The notes: a model not told the origin generated them from the letters alone. A stretch of 64,000 nucleotides of DNA from CALNBC01 sp040768925 (GCA_040768925.1 JAXGLZ010000001.1:620001-684000), one strand, 5' to 3'. Positions 44,746-54,035 are shown, counted from the first letter of the stretch. Numbers and translations are program-made.

Positions 44746-44784
44746 AAAGAAAAAGACCAAGGTTGGACTTGGTCTTTTTCTTTT
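44746..44784 (+). terminator. Terminator of the SipW/TasA locus
   Basis: A perfect 16-base-pair stem (44746-44761 with 44768-44783; arm sequence AAAGAAAAAGACCAAG) with a T-rich 3' arm. Confidence 0.9.
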
Positions 44785-44921
44785 GGAACGGGCTTGGAGC
44801 AGATCAAAGAACAGGGGCTTTCCTTTTATCTTACACCATACACGCAAAAAGCCGGTGTTTCCCGTTGCGCGGCAATACGCGGGAGCAGCGGATACGAAGC
44901 CGTAACCGGCCGCAAAGCGGC

Positions 44922-45224
44922 TCAGCCGCCGGAAAGGGCAAAAACGGCGATCAACAGCGCGCTCTGCAAAAGGGCAAAAAGGGGCAAAAGCCAGGGGAAA
45001 GGGTGTTTTCGGGTTTTGTGGCGGAAAATCTCCATCCCAAGGTAGGCGCCGATTCCGCCAAACGCCGCGGCAAGCAGGATCAACGTGCGTTCGCTGATCC
45101 TGCTTTTGCCCGCCCTGGCTTTTCGCTTATCCACCCCCATCAAAAGGAAAGCAAGGGCGGAAAAGACGAAAACCGCGGCCAGAATGGGGATTTTTATCGC
45201 CGCCATGAGCCTAGGAACAGTCAT
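44922..45224 (-). CDS. DUF1294 small membrane protein
   Basis: A 100-residue protein with three membrane segments and the family core GVDKRKARAGKSRISE then LLLAAAFGGIGAYLGM-like and MEIFRHKTRKHPF. The function of DUF1294 is unknown. The start at 45224 overlaps the end of the thymidylate kinase gene by 14 bases; a second ATG at 45206 is possible. Confidence 0.8.
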   Translation of the reverse strand: MTVPRLMAAIKIPILAAVFVFSALAFLLMGVDKRKARAGKSRISERTLILLAAAFGGIGAYLGMEIFRHKTRKHPFPWLLPLFALLQSALLIAVFALSGG

Positions 45225-45906
45225 GATTGATCTTGACAAGGCCGCGCCTGCCCAGCTCCGCCCAGACGCGGTCAGAAATCGCATCCGGCAAAAGCTGGCG
45301 CGCATCCTCCATGCAGGGGATGACCGCAAAATTGCCCTGGCGCCGCGCAATGGAAAGATACCGCTCCCGCGCGCGGAGCAAAAGCCCGGACTGGGCTTCG
45401 TAAACGTCTCGCGTTCCGGCGGAAATATAATCCCGCAGCCCTTTTTTATCCACGTTTCGCTGGGCAAGGGAAGGGTCGACATCCAGCAAAACGTAGCAAT
45501 CGGGCTCGGGAAGGCCAAGGGTCCCCTGTTCCAGCGCGTGCACCCAATCCCAATTGTCCGCCATGCCCTCGTCGATCCTGCGAACGCTCTGGTAAACGGC
45601 GTTGCTGGGGGTAAAGCGGTTCAAAAGAAGATAATCCGCCGCGCCGTCAACATAATCCTGAAAGGACTGCCAGCGGTCCAGGGCGTACCAAAGGCACATG
45701 GATTTGGAATCGATCTGATCCGCGCGCAGAGCCTCCCCTTTCAGCAAAGCGCCGATCTGCCTGCCGAAAAAGCTCCCGTATTCGGGAAAGGACTTGACGG
45801 AAACGGAATACCCGCAGCCGGCAAGCTTTTTTTGTAGAAGCTCGAGCTGAAGGGTCTTCCCGCTGCCGTCAATTCCCTCTATCGCGATGATTGTGGTTTT
45901 GTTCAA
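45211..45906 (-). CDS. tmk: Thymidylate kinase
   Basis: A 231-residue dTMP kinase. The P-loop is EGIDGSGKT (residues 10-18), the DR motif is in YALDRWQS, and a lid-like segment KKGLRDYISAGTRD follows. It makes dTDP for DNA synthesis. The start is TTG at 45906, nine bases after AAAGGAG; no in-frame ATG upstream has a ribosome site. It ends with TAG, one of only three genes here to do so. The thymidine kinase gene lies upstream on the same strand, so the two enzymes work in succession (thymidine to dTMP to dTDP). Confidence 0.88.
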   Translation of the reverse strand: MNKTTIIAIEGIDGSGKTLQLELLQKKLAGCGYSVSVKSFPEYGSFFGRQIGALLKGEALRADQIDSKSMCLWYALDRWQSFQDYVDGAADYLLLNRFTPSNAVYQSVRRIDEGMADNWDWVHALEQGTLGLPEPDCYVLLDVDPSLAQRNVDKKGLRDYISAGTRDVYEAQSGLLLRARERYLSIARRQGNFAVIPCMEDARQLLPDAISDRVWAELGRRGLVKINHDCS

Positions 45907-46120
45907 CCGTAACACTCCTTTTATCGCGGCGCTAACGCCTTTGCATACCGCCGGAAAACAATCGCAGAACCGATGTTGGAACGGCTGAAAGCCCGGTTTT
46001 GGAGGCTCCTGCGGGGGATCCTCCACCTTTCTGATCGGAATTGCCCTTCCCTAAGGATGAACGCGCCCCGGATCGCAAAAGGACGGAAAGCCGTCTGCGT
46101 TTTGCCGGCGGTATCGTGCT

Positions 46121-46699
46121 TTATTCGCGGCCCAGCTTCCAGTCCGGGCCAAGGTTGCCTTCCTTCCAGTGCCTGCGGCAAAGGCCGACGTAACGGTCGT
46201 TGGCGCCGAGGACGATCTGCTCGCCCTCTTTGGTCACCTTGCCGTTTTCATCAAACCGGGCGTTGTAAGTCGCTTTTCTGCCGCACCAGCAAATCGTTTT
46301 GATCTCCTCGATGGTATCCGCCCAGGCCAGCAGCCATTGGCTCCCCGCGAAAAGCTCTCCCCGAAAATCCGCCCGAAGGCCGTAAGCGATGACGGGAATG
46401 TTTTCCTCGTCCACGATTTCCACCAGGCGCTCCACCTGTTCTTTGGTCAAAAACTGGGCTTCGTCCACAATCACGCAGTCGTATTGCTTTACGTCGCGGT
46501 CATAAAGGGCGTCGAAATATTCGCAGGGCGCAAAAAGACCGCAGCGCGAGGTGACGATGCGGCCGCCGTCCCGGCTATCCAGCGCGGGTTTGACGAGCAG
46601 CACCTTCTGGTTGCGCTCCTCGTAATTATAGCGCACCATCAGCGCGTTCGCGCTCTTGCTGGAGCCCATCGCGCCGTATCTGAAGTATAGTTTCGCCAT
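46121..46699 (-). CDS. tdk: Thymidine kinase (type II)
   Basis: A 192-residue enzyme phosphorylating thymidine for salvage. The Walker A is YGAMGSSKS (residues 8-16), the Walker B is VIVDEAQF, and the C-terminal zinc-binding region has CWCGRKA and CRRHW. The Walker A differs from the common GPMFSGKS by losing its central Gly, though Gly/Ser-rich variants occur in Clostridia. The start is two bases after the stop of the hydroxyacid dehydrogenase gene, so the two are coupled. Confidence 0.93.
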   Translation of the reverse strand: MAKLYFRYGAMGSSKSANALMVRYNYEERNQKVLLVKPALDSRDGGRIVTSRCGLFAPCEYFDALYDRDVKQYDCVIVDEAQFLTKEQVERLVEIVDEENIPVIAYGLRADFRGELFAGSQWLLAWADTIEEIKTICWCGRKATYNARFDENGKVTKEGEQIVLGANDRYVGLCRRHWKEGNLGPDWKLGRE

Positions 46700-46701
46700 G
46701 T

Positions 46702-47652
46702 TTACAGCACCTTGTTGATCTGTTTTCCCGCCAGATAGGAGGAGACGTTTTCAAAGGCGATTTTTGCCCGTTCCTCCATGGATTCATCGGTGGCGTAGGC
46801 GATGTGCGGCGTGACCAGCACGTGGGGAACGTTGAAAAGCGGGTGCGCGGGGTAAATCGGCGGCTCTTTTTCAAAAACGTCCACAGCGGCGCCGGCGATC
46901 CGGCCGTCCCTCAGCGCGAGGGAAAGGGCGGTAACGTCCACAACAGGGCCCCGGGCCGTGTTGACGAGGATCGCGTTCCGCTTCATCAGCTTGATGCGCC
47001 TGGCGTCGATCAGATTGCGGGTGGAATCGTTCAAAGGCACGTGCAGGGTGATGATGTCCGAAACGGCCATCAGCTCGTCCAGCGGAAGATAGGCCGCCCC
47101 GAGGTCTTTCGCCCGCTGCTTTTCGCTGCTTGAGCTGGCGACCAGCTTGCACCCGAAGGGCTGGAGCAGTTCCGCAACCCGCAGGCCGATGGCCCCGGTG
47201 CCCACGATGCCCACGGTTTTGCCCCTCAGGGTCGTTCCCACCAGATTGTCCTTCGTGCCGCCCTCGCGGCAGCGCTGGTCGCAGGCGTGAACATTGCGCA
47301 GGCAGGAGATCATCATGCAGACGGCAAGCTCGGCCACCGAATCCGTCGCGTAGCCCGCGGCGTTGCTGACGGCGATTCCCCGCTCCCCGCACGCCTCAAG
47401 GCCGACGTGATCCACGCCGGTAAAGGCGACGGAAATGAATTTGAGACGCGGCAGCGCGCGTATGACGTCGTTGCCCAGCCGCTTGTTGGCGAGCAGCACA
47501 ACGTCCGCGTCTTTGGCCTGTTCGACGGTTTCCGCGTCGATATGGGTCAGGGGGCAGGCAAAAAAGGAATGCCCCGCGGCGGTCAAAGGGGCGGAAAGGG
47601 AAGCGAGGGCTTCTTCCGGGATTCCCAGGGGTTCAAGCAGAACGATATTCAT
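46702..47652 (-). CDS. D-isomer-specific 2-hydroxyacid dehydrogenase
   Basis: A 316-residue NAD-dependent oxidoreductase of the phosphoglycerate/D-lactate dehydrogenase group. The Rossmann motif is GIVGTGAIGLRV. The catalytic Arg (NTARGPVVDVTAL), Glu and His (TPHIAYATDESM) are present. The substrate could be D-lactate, glycerate or hydroxypyruvate. The ATG follows TTGGAGG. It leads a small operon with tdk. An extended -10-like TGGTATGAT lies about 40 bases upstream of the start. Confidence 0.9.
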   Translation of the reverse strand: MNIVLLEPLGIPEEALASLSAPLTAAGHSFFACPLTHIDAETVEQAKDADVVLLANKRLGNDVIRALPRLKFISVAFTGVDHVGLEACGERGIAVSNAAGYATDSVAELAVCMMISCLRNVHACDQRCREGGTKDNLVGTTLRGKTVGIVGTGAIGLRVAELLQPFGCKLVASSSSEKQRAKDLGAAYLPLDELMAVSDIITLHVPLNDSTRNLIDARRIKLMKRNAILVNTARGPVVDVTALSLALRDGRIAGAAVDVFEKEPPIYPAHPLFNVPHVLVTPHIAYATDESMEERAKIAFENVSSYLAGKQINKVL

Positions 47653-47783
47653 GGCGGTCCTCCAAAACGATCCGGTACTACAGCTAAAATCATACCACAA
47701 AACTGCCGAAGGCGAAAGAAAAGCCGGCCGGTGAAAAAGCATGATTTGCGGGCTCTGCGCGCGCTCTCCAGCCAAAAAAGAAG

Positions 47784-47814
47784 AACCCCGCCGGGCGATT
47801 CCCCGCGGGGTTTT
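47784..47814 (-). terminator. Terminator of the ABC operon
   Basis: AACCCCGC (47784-47791) and GCGGGGTT (47805-47812) pair. On the minus strand the stem is followed by CTTCTTTTTT. Confidence 0.75.
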
Positions 47815-47826
47815 CTTTCGTTCGGC

Positions 47827-49188
47827 TCAATCCGTGCGGATCGCGGCCAGGGGGCTGAGCCGCATCGCCTTGATGGAGGGATACAGGCCCGAAACCATAG
47901 AAACCACAACAGAGAAGGCAAGGGCGCCGATGCTCAGCCAAGGCGGGATGACGGAGCGCAGGCCCATATCGGTAAGGAACTGGCCGTTCAGAACGGCGCC
48001 CAGTCCATAGCTCAGCCCGACGCCGATCACGCCGCCGAAAAAGCCGATATACGCCGATTCGGAAAGGAACATCTGCAAAATGTCCCCCATACGGCAGCCC
48101 AGAACCTTGATGACGCCGATTTCCTTCGTGCGCTCGTAGATCGCCATCATCATCGTGTTCATGATGCCGATGGCCGCGACCAGCAGCGCGACGCCGCCGA
48201 TGGCGCCAAGAAGCGCCCGAAGGCTTGCGGAGGAATCCTGCACCTGTTTGAGGATGTCTCCCAAACTGGAGGTGCCATAACCCATCTCCTGAATCTGCTG
48301 GGCGATTTCTGAAACGCTGTCAACATCCTGTGCCATGACCCAGGCATAATCATAGGTGGAGTTCTCGCTGTTTCTGTAAATAAAGTTCTTGTTGGCGCGC
48401 ATCAGCTTGCGCAGGGTTTCGACGTCGGTATAGGCGCTGTAATTCAGCTCCCAGTCCGTGCCTTCGCTGATGAGGCCCGTAACCCTGAGGGTATAAATCT
48501 TGCCGGGCTTGGCGCCTTCGCCGCCGCCCCACCAGGGATAAACGTTCGCGCCGTCAAAAGTGAGCCGGATGCGCGAGGTCATCGGGTTGATCCTGGGGTT
48601 GCCGTTTCGGTCGAGGGCGGAAGCGTAGGTTTCCGGGTTCATGAAGTTGAAGGCAAACTGCGAGCCCACAACGACTTCCACCACAGAGCCGGCGCCGGTG
48701 GCGGAAAACATTTCACCCTCGGAAAGCTTGATGCCAAACACCTCGGCATATTCGGGGTCGAGCCCGAACAGCTGGGAGTTGTTTAAGAACTTGCCGGATT
48801 TGAAATACGCCGAATAGGTGGAAAGCACCGGGGTGACCGCGGTCACGCCCGCGATGCCCTTGAAGGTTTCGATGGCCTTGTCGTTGATGTCCACCGTTTC
48901 CGGGCCGTTGTTGCCGCGGGGGGAGACCATGACCGGCCCCCCCGAAGAGGAGTTGGCCTCCATCTGTTTGTAATAAGCGTCCCAGTTTTGGGGACTGACC
49001 GTTATTTTGGTCAGGCTGCCCGCTTCGGACAGGCTTTCCTGGTAACTGACGTTTATGCCGATGCCCAAAGACACCATGATGACGATCGAAGCTGTTCCGA
49101 TGACCATGCCCAGCACGGTCATAAACGCCCTCAGCTTCCGCCGCCAAAGGTTCATAAACGCCATACTAAGCGTATCGCGGAAGGTCAT
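47827..49188 (-). CDS. MacB-type ABC transporter permease (FtsX domain)
   Basis: A 453-residue permease. One N-terminal membrane segment (RAFMTVLGMVIGTASIVIMV) is followed by a large extracytoplasmic domain (about 50-320) and a C-terminal FtsX block with three segments (LLGAIGGVALLVAAIGIMNT; IGFFGGVIGVGLSYGLGAVL; LSIGALAFSVVVSMVSGLYP). Such permeases do mechanotransmission or export of peptides or lipoproteins rather than bulk transport. The start overlaps the stop of the S-layer-like gene by four bases. Third gene of the operon. Confidence 0.92.
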   Translation of the reverse strand: MTFRDTLSMAFMNLWRRKLRAFMTVLGMVIGTASIVIMVSLGIGINVSYQESLSEAGSLTKITVSPQNWDAYYKQMEANSSSGGPVMVSPRGNNGPETVDINDKAIETFKGIAGVTAVTPVLSTYSAYFKSGKFLNNSQLFGLDPEYAEVFGIKLSEGEMFSATGAGSVVEVVVGSQFAFNFMNPETYASALDRNGNPRINPMTSRIRLTFDGANVYPWWGGGEGAKPGKIYTLRVTGLISEGTDWELNYSAYTDVETLRKLMRANKNFIYRNSENSTYDYAWVMAQDVDSVSEIAQQIQEMGYGTSSLGDILKQVQDSSASLRALLGAIGGVALLVAAIGIMNTMMMAIYERTKEIGVIKVLGCRMGDILQMFLSESAYIGFFGGVIGVGLSYGLGAVLNGQFLTDMGLRSVIPPWLSIGALAFSVVVSMVSGLYPSIKAMRLSPLAAIRTD

Positions 49189-51311
49189 GCGGATTCAAGC
49201 TCCTTTTCGCGTTTTGCCTTGGCGCGCTTCTTGAGAACGACGACAAGCGCAGCGATGCCGGCGACGCCCGCGCCGCCGATCACATACCAGGCCCATTCGG
49301 GGAATCCGGAGGAACCGCCGCCCATATCCCCGCCGGGGTAAGGCTCGTAAACGCCCATATCGCCGCCGTCGACCATTCCGGCGCCGCTGGAATCCATGGG
49401 TTCCTGAATGTAGACGGTGAACTCCTTTTCGAGTTCATAAACGGTGCCTTCCTCATCCTCGTAGGAGATGACAAAGGTTCCAAAGAGGTCGCCGGACTGA
49501 AGGGGGATGATGCTGACTTCCGCGGAAGACGAGCTGCCGGAAGCCATGTTTCCGCCGTAATAACCTTCTTCCAGGCGCATGGTGTCGTTCTCGCTCTTGA
49601 GCTTGAGCGTCACGTTGTAAAGCTGGGATTTGCCCTTGTTGTAGAAGGTGACGTTGGCGTAAAACGGCATGTTCACGGATGCGCCCTCGACGTAGACCAC
49701 GGGTTCATCCACGGTGACGCGCATCTGCTGCTTGATGGGTATGGTCAGCGCTTCGCTGGAGGTAAAGGAGTTTACCCCCGCGTTGTTGTATTCCATGGTG
49801 ACGGTCAGGATATGGGCCTTGCTGGCCGCGTCCGCCGCGGCTTGGAGGGTGATGGCCTGGCTGGATTCCTCACCGGGCTTTAGCGTGCCGATGAACAGGG
49901 TGTTGCTGCCCCCGCGGGAAGGAAGGATCGCGCCTTCGTCGTTCTTGAAGGTCAGCTTAAGGTTCTTGACGGTGTCGGTATCGCTGGCGTTCTTGATGGT
50001 GAAGGACAGCTCGAATTCGCCGCCCGCATACAGGGGGTTCGGCATGTCGTAGGAGGTGATGAGCAGCTTGGGCTGCACGACGAGCTGGTCCGGGTCGGTG
50101 ATGACGCTGCTGTCCACGTATCCTTTGCGGATGTTGACATAGCTGGTCAGCTCGATCTGGCGGGAGGCGCCGTCCGCGTCGCGGTAGATCACGGAATACT
50201 TGACGGCCTTGACGCCGCTGGTGGCTTTTCCCGCGATCTTGAAGGAATATTTCACGTCCGCCGTCGCGCCGGCCTTCAGGGAAGAAACCGTCCTGTCGTA
50301 GCTGACGGAGCCGATCTCAAAGGGGAAGGAATTCACATCCGCCGAAAGCTGGGGATAAATCTCGATGTTGGTGATGGTTTTGTCCGACCGGTTCTTGATG
50401 GGCAGCAGCACGGTAATGGTGTCGCCGACATCCCCCGTGGGGGTGTTCACGGCCTTGCCCGCGCTGTCCTTCCCCGCGAGAACGAGGGGGGTGGTGGGGT
50501 CCTCCGGTTCCCCGGCGGTATCTTTTGCGCCGTGGACGGTCAGGTAAACGGTCACCGGATATTCGTAATACTTGCCGTTTTCCGTGTAGCCCGCGATGAA
50601 GGTGACGATCTTCGTGCCGTTCGTGGCCTTCTCGGAGACCGTGAAGTCAAAGGAGACAGAGGTCTTCCCGCCGGAGGACATAGAGCCGATGTAGCGGGTC
50701 ATGTTGTTGGTGGTGATTTCAAAGGGGTATTCCTCAACGCTGGTGCTGACCTTGGGCCAGATCTGGGCATTGGCCAGCATCAGGGCGCTGCGGTTATAAA
50801 GGTTGAGGGTCAGGCGCACGCGTTCGCCGGGCTTGCCCTTGACCACGGGGCTTTCCACCGTGGGGTTCAGGATGATGGCGGAAAGGTCGTTGCTGGAGGT
50901 ATCGTCGTCGGACTCTCCGGGATTATAGGTTTCGGCGGGGGTGGTTTTGGTCACCGGCAGACCAATGCGAAGAACCGTTCCGTTATAATACAGATTAAGC
51001 GCCATATTTGCGTAGGTGCCCGCGCTGAGATAGGGGCTCATCGAAATCTCTGCCGTGAATTTCTGCTGCTCGCCGATCTCAATCTCAGTCGGAAGGGTAT
51101 GGCTGGTGATATTAAACCCGTTCAACATGGAGACAAGGCTCACATTGGTCAATTTTTCATCGGTGCTGATTGCTAATTCCACGCTGACAGTGTTGCCGTG
51201 AACTTGTGTTGTGGTGGTTACCTCGGGTTCGGCTGCCGCCAGCGCCGAAACCGGCGCAAAGCATGCAAAAAGAAGCAGGGCGGAGAGCGCAAGACTGATT
51301 TTCCTTCTCAT
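49185..51311 (-). CDS. COG1361-type extracytoplasmic partner of an ABC system
   Basis: A 708-residue protein with a signal peptide (1-26), several tandem CARDB/NEW3-like beta-sandwich modules (NLKLTFKNDEGAILPS; NVTLKLKSENDTMRLEE), an acidic and glycine-rich linker and one C-terminal membrane helix (WAWYVIGGAGVAGIAALVVV) with a basic tail. Related proteins are annotated as S-layer-domain COG1361 and are encoded between MacB-type ATPases and permeases. It is probably the external substrate-binding or scaffold part of the same complex. Confidence 0.87.
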   Translation of the reverse strand: MRRKISLALSALLLFACFAPVSALAAAEPEVTTTTQVHGNTVSVELAISTDEKLTNVSLVSMLNGFNITSHTLPTEIEIGEQQKFTAEISMSPYLSAGTYANMALNLYYNGTVLRIGLPVTKTTPAETYNPGESDDDTSSNDLSAIILNPTVESPVVKGKPGERVRLTLNLYNRSALMLANAQIWPKVSTSVEEYPFEITTNNMTRYIGSMSSGGKTSVSFDFTVSEKATNGTKIVTFIAGYTENGKYYEYPVTVYLTVHGAKDTAGEPEDPTTPLVLAGKDSAGKAVNTPTGDVGDTITVLLPIKNRSDKTITNIEIYPQLSADVNSFPFEIGSVSYDRTVSSLKAGATADVKYSFKIAGKATSGVKAVKYSVIYRDADGASRQIELTSYVNIRKGYVDSSVITDPDQLVVQPKLLITSYDMPNPLYAGGEFELSFTIKNASDTDTVKNLKLTFKNDEGAILPSRGGSNTLFIGTLKPGEESSQAITLQAAADAASKAHILTVTMEYNNAGVNSFTSSEALTIPIKQQMRVTVDEPVVYVEGASVNMPFYANVTFYNKGKSQLYNVTLKLKSENDTMRLEEGYYGGNMASGSSSSAEVSIIPLQSGDLFGTFVISYEDEEGTVYELEKEFTVYIQEPMDSSGAGMVDGGDMGVYEPYPGGDMGGGSSGFPEWAWYVIGGAGVAGIAALVVVLKKRAKAKREKELESA

Positions 51312-51340
51312 GGCAAAAGGCTCCTCTGATATTTGATATG

Positions 51341-52063
51341 TTACAATGATTCGTTAACGGACTGAAGCTCGGGCGGATCGCCGTGCTGGTTATAGGTCGT
51401 GCCGACGACGCGGCCGTCCAGCATGTTGATCACCTTATCCGCGTAAGCGGCCATCGCCGGGTCATGGGTGACCATGATAAAGGTCTGATTGCGCTTTTTC
51501 ATCAGGCCGGTGATCAGCTCCATCATTTCTTCGGAGGTCTTAGAGTCCAAATTGCCCGTGGGCTCGTCGGCAAAGATGATCTTCGGATCCAGCACCAGCG
51601 CCCGGGCGAGGCCGGCGCGCTGCTGCTGGCCGCCGGACATCTGGGAAGGCTTGTGTTTTGCATGGGTGCCAAGCCCTACGGCGTTGAGGATCTGCATCGC
51701 CTTTTTTTCCCGGGCGCGCTTGCCAAGGCCGCGGAAGGTCAGGGGCAGCGCGGTGTTTTCCAGCGCGGTCATGCTGGTAATCAGATTGAAGGATTGAAAA
51801 ACGAATCCGATGTTTTTTTGCCGAAAAAGGATAAGCTCGGATTCGGTCATTTTTTCTACATGTTTGCCGGCGATGACGATCTGGCCGGAGGTAACCGGTT
51901 CCAGCCCGGCCATAAGGTTCAAAAGGGTGGACTTGCCCGAGCCCGAGCGCCCGACAATGCAGCAGAACTCGCCTTCGTCGATGGTAAAGCTCACTCCGTT
52001 CAGCGCGTGCAAAGCGTTCGCGCCGATCCTGTAAACCTTTTTAACATCCTTGATTTCGATCAT
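51341..52063 (-). CDS. ABC transporter ATP-binding protein (MacB/LolD type)
   Basis: A 240-residue ATPase with Walker A GRSGSGKST, signature MSGGQQQRAGLARAL, Walker B IIFADEPTGNLDSKTSEEM and the H-loop VTHDPAMAA. It powers the downstream FtsX permease. The start MIEIKDVKKVYRIG at 52063 fits the family but lacks a close ribosome site; a GTG 21 bases upstream is the alternative. It is the first gene of a three-gene operon with the COG1361-like protein and permease. Confidence 0.92.
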   Translation of the reverse strand: MIEIKDVKKVYRIGANALHALNGVSFTIDEGEFCCIVGRSGSGKSTLLNLMAGLEPVTSGQIVIAGKHVEKMTESELILFRQKNIGFVFQSFNLITSMTALENTALPLTFRGLGKRAREKKAMQILNAVGLGTHAKHKPSQMSGGQQQRAGLARALVLDPKIIFADEPTGNLDSKTSEEMMELITGLMKKRNQTFIMVTHDPAMAAYADKVINMLDGRVVGTTYNQHGDPPELQSVNESL

Positions 52064-52492
52064 GGGCGTTGAAATGACGATCACCTTCCAAATCAAAAAA
52101 GATACCGGCCGCAAAGCCCGGGAGCGGGAAAAAACTGCCCGAAAGCAGCGCTTTTTTGGGTTTTTCACCCGTTGAAAAAAACAAACCCCGATAACTGATT
52201 CATATACGATTCAATCGGCGTAAATGTTGCCCGGACCGCCAACGGACGGTCACAAAAATATTGTGTCACGGGCGGAAGATAATGGCAATAGAACGGGGTG
52301 ACGAAAAAGTCATCTTCAAGTAAATAAACTGTAAAAGAACTATGAACAAGCCTGCGAGCAATTTGAGTAATCGAGGGTCCTGGTACCATTATGTGGGGCT
52401 TTATGACGAAAGGATTGGCAAAACGGAAACCAAGGTAACAATATATTAACATTTTATACATGAAAGTGGCGGTTTTGCGCCCCCCGACCGCC
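52064..52492. other. Intergenic region, AT-rich, no gene recognised
   Basis: It probably holds the ABC operon promoter (minus strand), which I could not fix. No RNA motif was seen. Confidence 0.35.
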
Positions 52493-52521
52493 TTGATCGA
52501 CAGAAAAAACTGGTGTACAAT
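52493..52521 (+). promoter_or_regulatory. Promoter of the small anchored protein
   Basis: TTGATC (52493-52498) and TACAAT (52516-52521), spacing 17. Confidence 0.65.
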
Positions 52522-52589
52522 TGGAAAAGGTCGGGGAGCGTGAAGGCCGATTGCTCCGCACCCGCCGAACACTATTTGGAGGTATTACC

Positions 52590-52871
52590 ATGTCCAAGCT
52601 GTTTAAGAGGTCTTTGGCGCTTCTGGCGGTGCTGACGCTGTTGTTTGCCCTTGCAGTGCCCACGGTCCTTGCCGAAGGCACCGATGACGAAGAGCTTCCC
52701 GAAGAGGGAGAAGTCGACGAAGAGCTTCCCGATGAAGGTGAAGACGTGATCGACGACGAGGACGAAGTCCCCGGAACCGGCGATTTTACCCAGGTCGGCA
52801 TCGCCGCCGCTGCGGCCGTTGTGATTGCCGCCGGCGCCCTGGTCTTCACCATGAAGAAGGCTCGCGACTGA
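52590..52871 (+). CDS. Small acidic surface protein with sortase-like C terminus
   Basis: A 93-residue precursor. The signal peptide (1-28, ending VLA) is followed by a short mature part of only about 30 residues, almost all Glu/Asp (GTDDEELPEEGEVDEELPDE). VPGTGD, a hydrophobic helix (VGIAAAAAVVIAAGALVF) and the basic tail KKARD follow. The layout is a sorting signal with a PGTG motif. It has its own promoter, a GGAGG site and a terminator, so it is probably well expressed. Role unknown; it may be a highly charged wall-linked peptide. Divergent from the ABC operon. Confidence 0.75.
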   Translation: MSKLFKRSLALLAVLTLLFALAVPTVLAEGTDDEELPEEGEVDEELPDEGEDVIDDEDEVPGTGDFTQVGIAAAAAVVIAAGALVFTMKKARD

Positions 52872-52885
52872 TCGGATGAGATCGG

Positions 52886-52922
52886 AAAAAGCCGCCCCAA
52901 AAATCAGGGCGGTCTTTTTTTT
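52886..52922 (+). terminator. Bidirectional terminator between convergent genes
   Basis: GCCGCCC (52891-52897) and GGGCGGT (52907-52913) pair. A T run follows on the plus strand and an A run precedes, which would serve the threonine aldolase gene on the minus strand. Confidence 0.8.
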
Positions 52923-52926
52923 GCTC

Positions 52927-53964
52927 TCAGGCGCTTGCCAGCATCTCTCTGACCGCTTTCAGGATCAGCGGAAGATCCCCAAAAGAAATATGCCGCTGGG
53001 TCACGAAGCGGACGGAAAAAGGCCCGGTGACGGAAGCGAGAACGCCAAAGCCCTTCAGCTTGCCCGCGAATTCATCCGCGGACATGCCGGTTTTTGAAAC
53101 GTCAAAAATGACGATATTGGTCTGAACAAAGCGCGGGTCAATGCCGATCCCCTTCATCCCCGCCAGGCCCACGGCAAGGGCGTGGGCGTTTTCGTTGTCC
53201 TCAAAGAGCCGTTCGGTCATTTCGGTCAGGGCGATGATCCCGGCCGCCGCCAGCACCCCGGCCTGGCGCATCCCGCCGCCCAGCAGCTTGCGGTAATGCC
53301 GCGCCCTTTCGATAAACCCCCGCGAACCGGCCAGCACAGAGCCCACCGGGGCGCAAAGCCCTTTCGAAAGGCAGAAATTCACGCTGTCCGCATGCTTGGT
53401 GATTTCGGCGACGGGCTTATTCAGCGCCGCGGCGGCGTTGAAAACCCGGGCGCCGTCCAGGTGGACGGGCAGGTGATGCTCGTTTGCCAGGGCGCGGATG
53501 GCGGCCATATTTTCCAGCGGAACGACGGCGCCGCCGGCAAAATTGTGGGTGTTTTCCACGCAGATCAAGGCGGTGGAGGGGTGGTGAATATCCGGGACCC
53601 GGATCGCCGCGCGCACATCTTCAGGGTCAAGCGCGCCGCGAAGGCCCTTGACGGGGCAGCACATCAGCCCGCCCAGGGCGGCCATCCCGCCCGCTTCGTT
53701 CAGCCGGACGTGGGAGCTTTCCTCACAGATCACCTCGCCGCAGCGGGCCGAATGGGTGTGGGAGAGGATGGCGACAAGGTTGCCCATCGTTCCGCTGGGA
53801 ACAAAAAGGGCGGCTTCCTTGCCCGCTTTTTCCGCCGCAAGCTCCTGCAGGCGGTTGACCGTAGGGTCCTCGGAAAAAACGTCGTCCCCGACTTCGGCCT
53901 TTGCCATGGCCGCGCGCATGGAATCCGTGGGCTGGGTGATCGTGTCGCTGCGAAGGTCAAACAT
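52927..53964 (-). CDS. ltaE: Low-specificity L-threonine aldolase
   Basis: A 345-residue PLP enzyme cleaving threonine to glycine and acetaldehyde. It starts MFDLRSDTITQPTDSMRAAM, typical of LtaE, with GDDVFSEDPTVNRLQ, the ENTHNFAGGAV segment and the PLP lysine in NFCLSKGLCAPVGS. The ATG follows AGGAGGAACG. The promoter TTGAAG/TATAAT (minus strand, 54019-54024 and 53996-54001, spacing 17) lies just upstream. Monocistronic. Confidence 0.93.
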   Translation of the reverse strand: MFDLRSDTITQPTDSMRAAMAKAEVGDDVFSEDPTVNRLQELAAEKAGKEAALFVPSGTMGNLVAILSHTHSARCGEVICEESSHVRLNEAGGMAALGGLMCCPVKGLRGALDPEDVRAAIRVPDIHHPSTALICVENTHNFAGGAVVPLENMAAIRALANEHHLPVHLDGARVFNAAAALNKPVAEITKHADSVNFCLSKGLCAPVGSVLAGSRGFIERARHYRKLLGGGMRQAGVLAAAGIIALTEMTERLFEDNENAHALAVGLAGMKGIGIDPRFVQTNIVIFDVSKTGMSADEFAGKLKGFGVLASVTGPFSVRFVTQRHISFGDLPLILKAVREMLASA

Positions 53965-53995
53965 GGCGTTCCTCCTAGGATACTTACTTGAAAGA

Positions 53996-54024
53996 ATTAT
54001 ACCCCCGCGGAGAAAAAGCTTCAA
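53996..54024 (-). promoter_or_regulatory. ltaE promoter
   Basis: Minus-strand TTGAAG and TATAAT at 17-base spacing, 30 bases upstream of the start codon. Confidence 0.7.
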
Positions 54025-54035
54025 CAGATAGTTGC

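Noticed and set aside
44763..45837. A 155-codon and a 250-codon plus-strand frame opposite DUF1294 and thymidylate kinase
   Set aside because: Low-complexity, no motifs and antisense to recognised genes.
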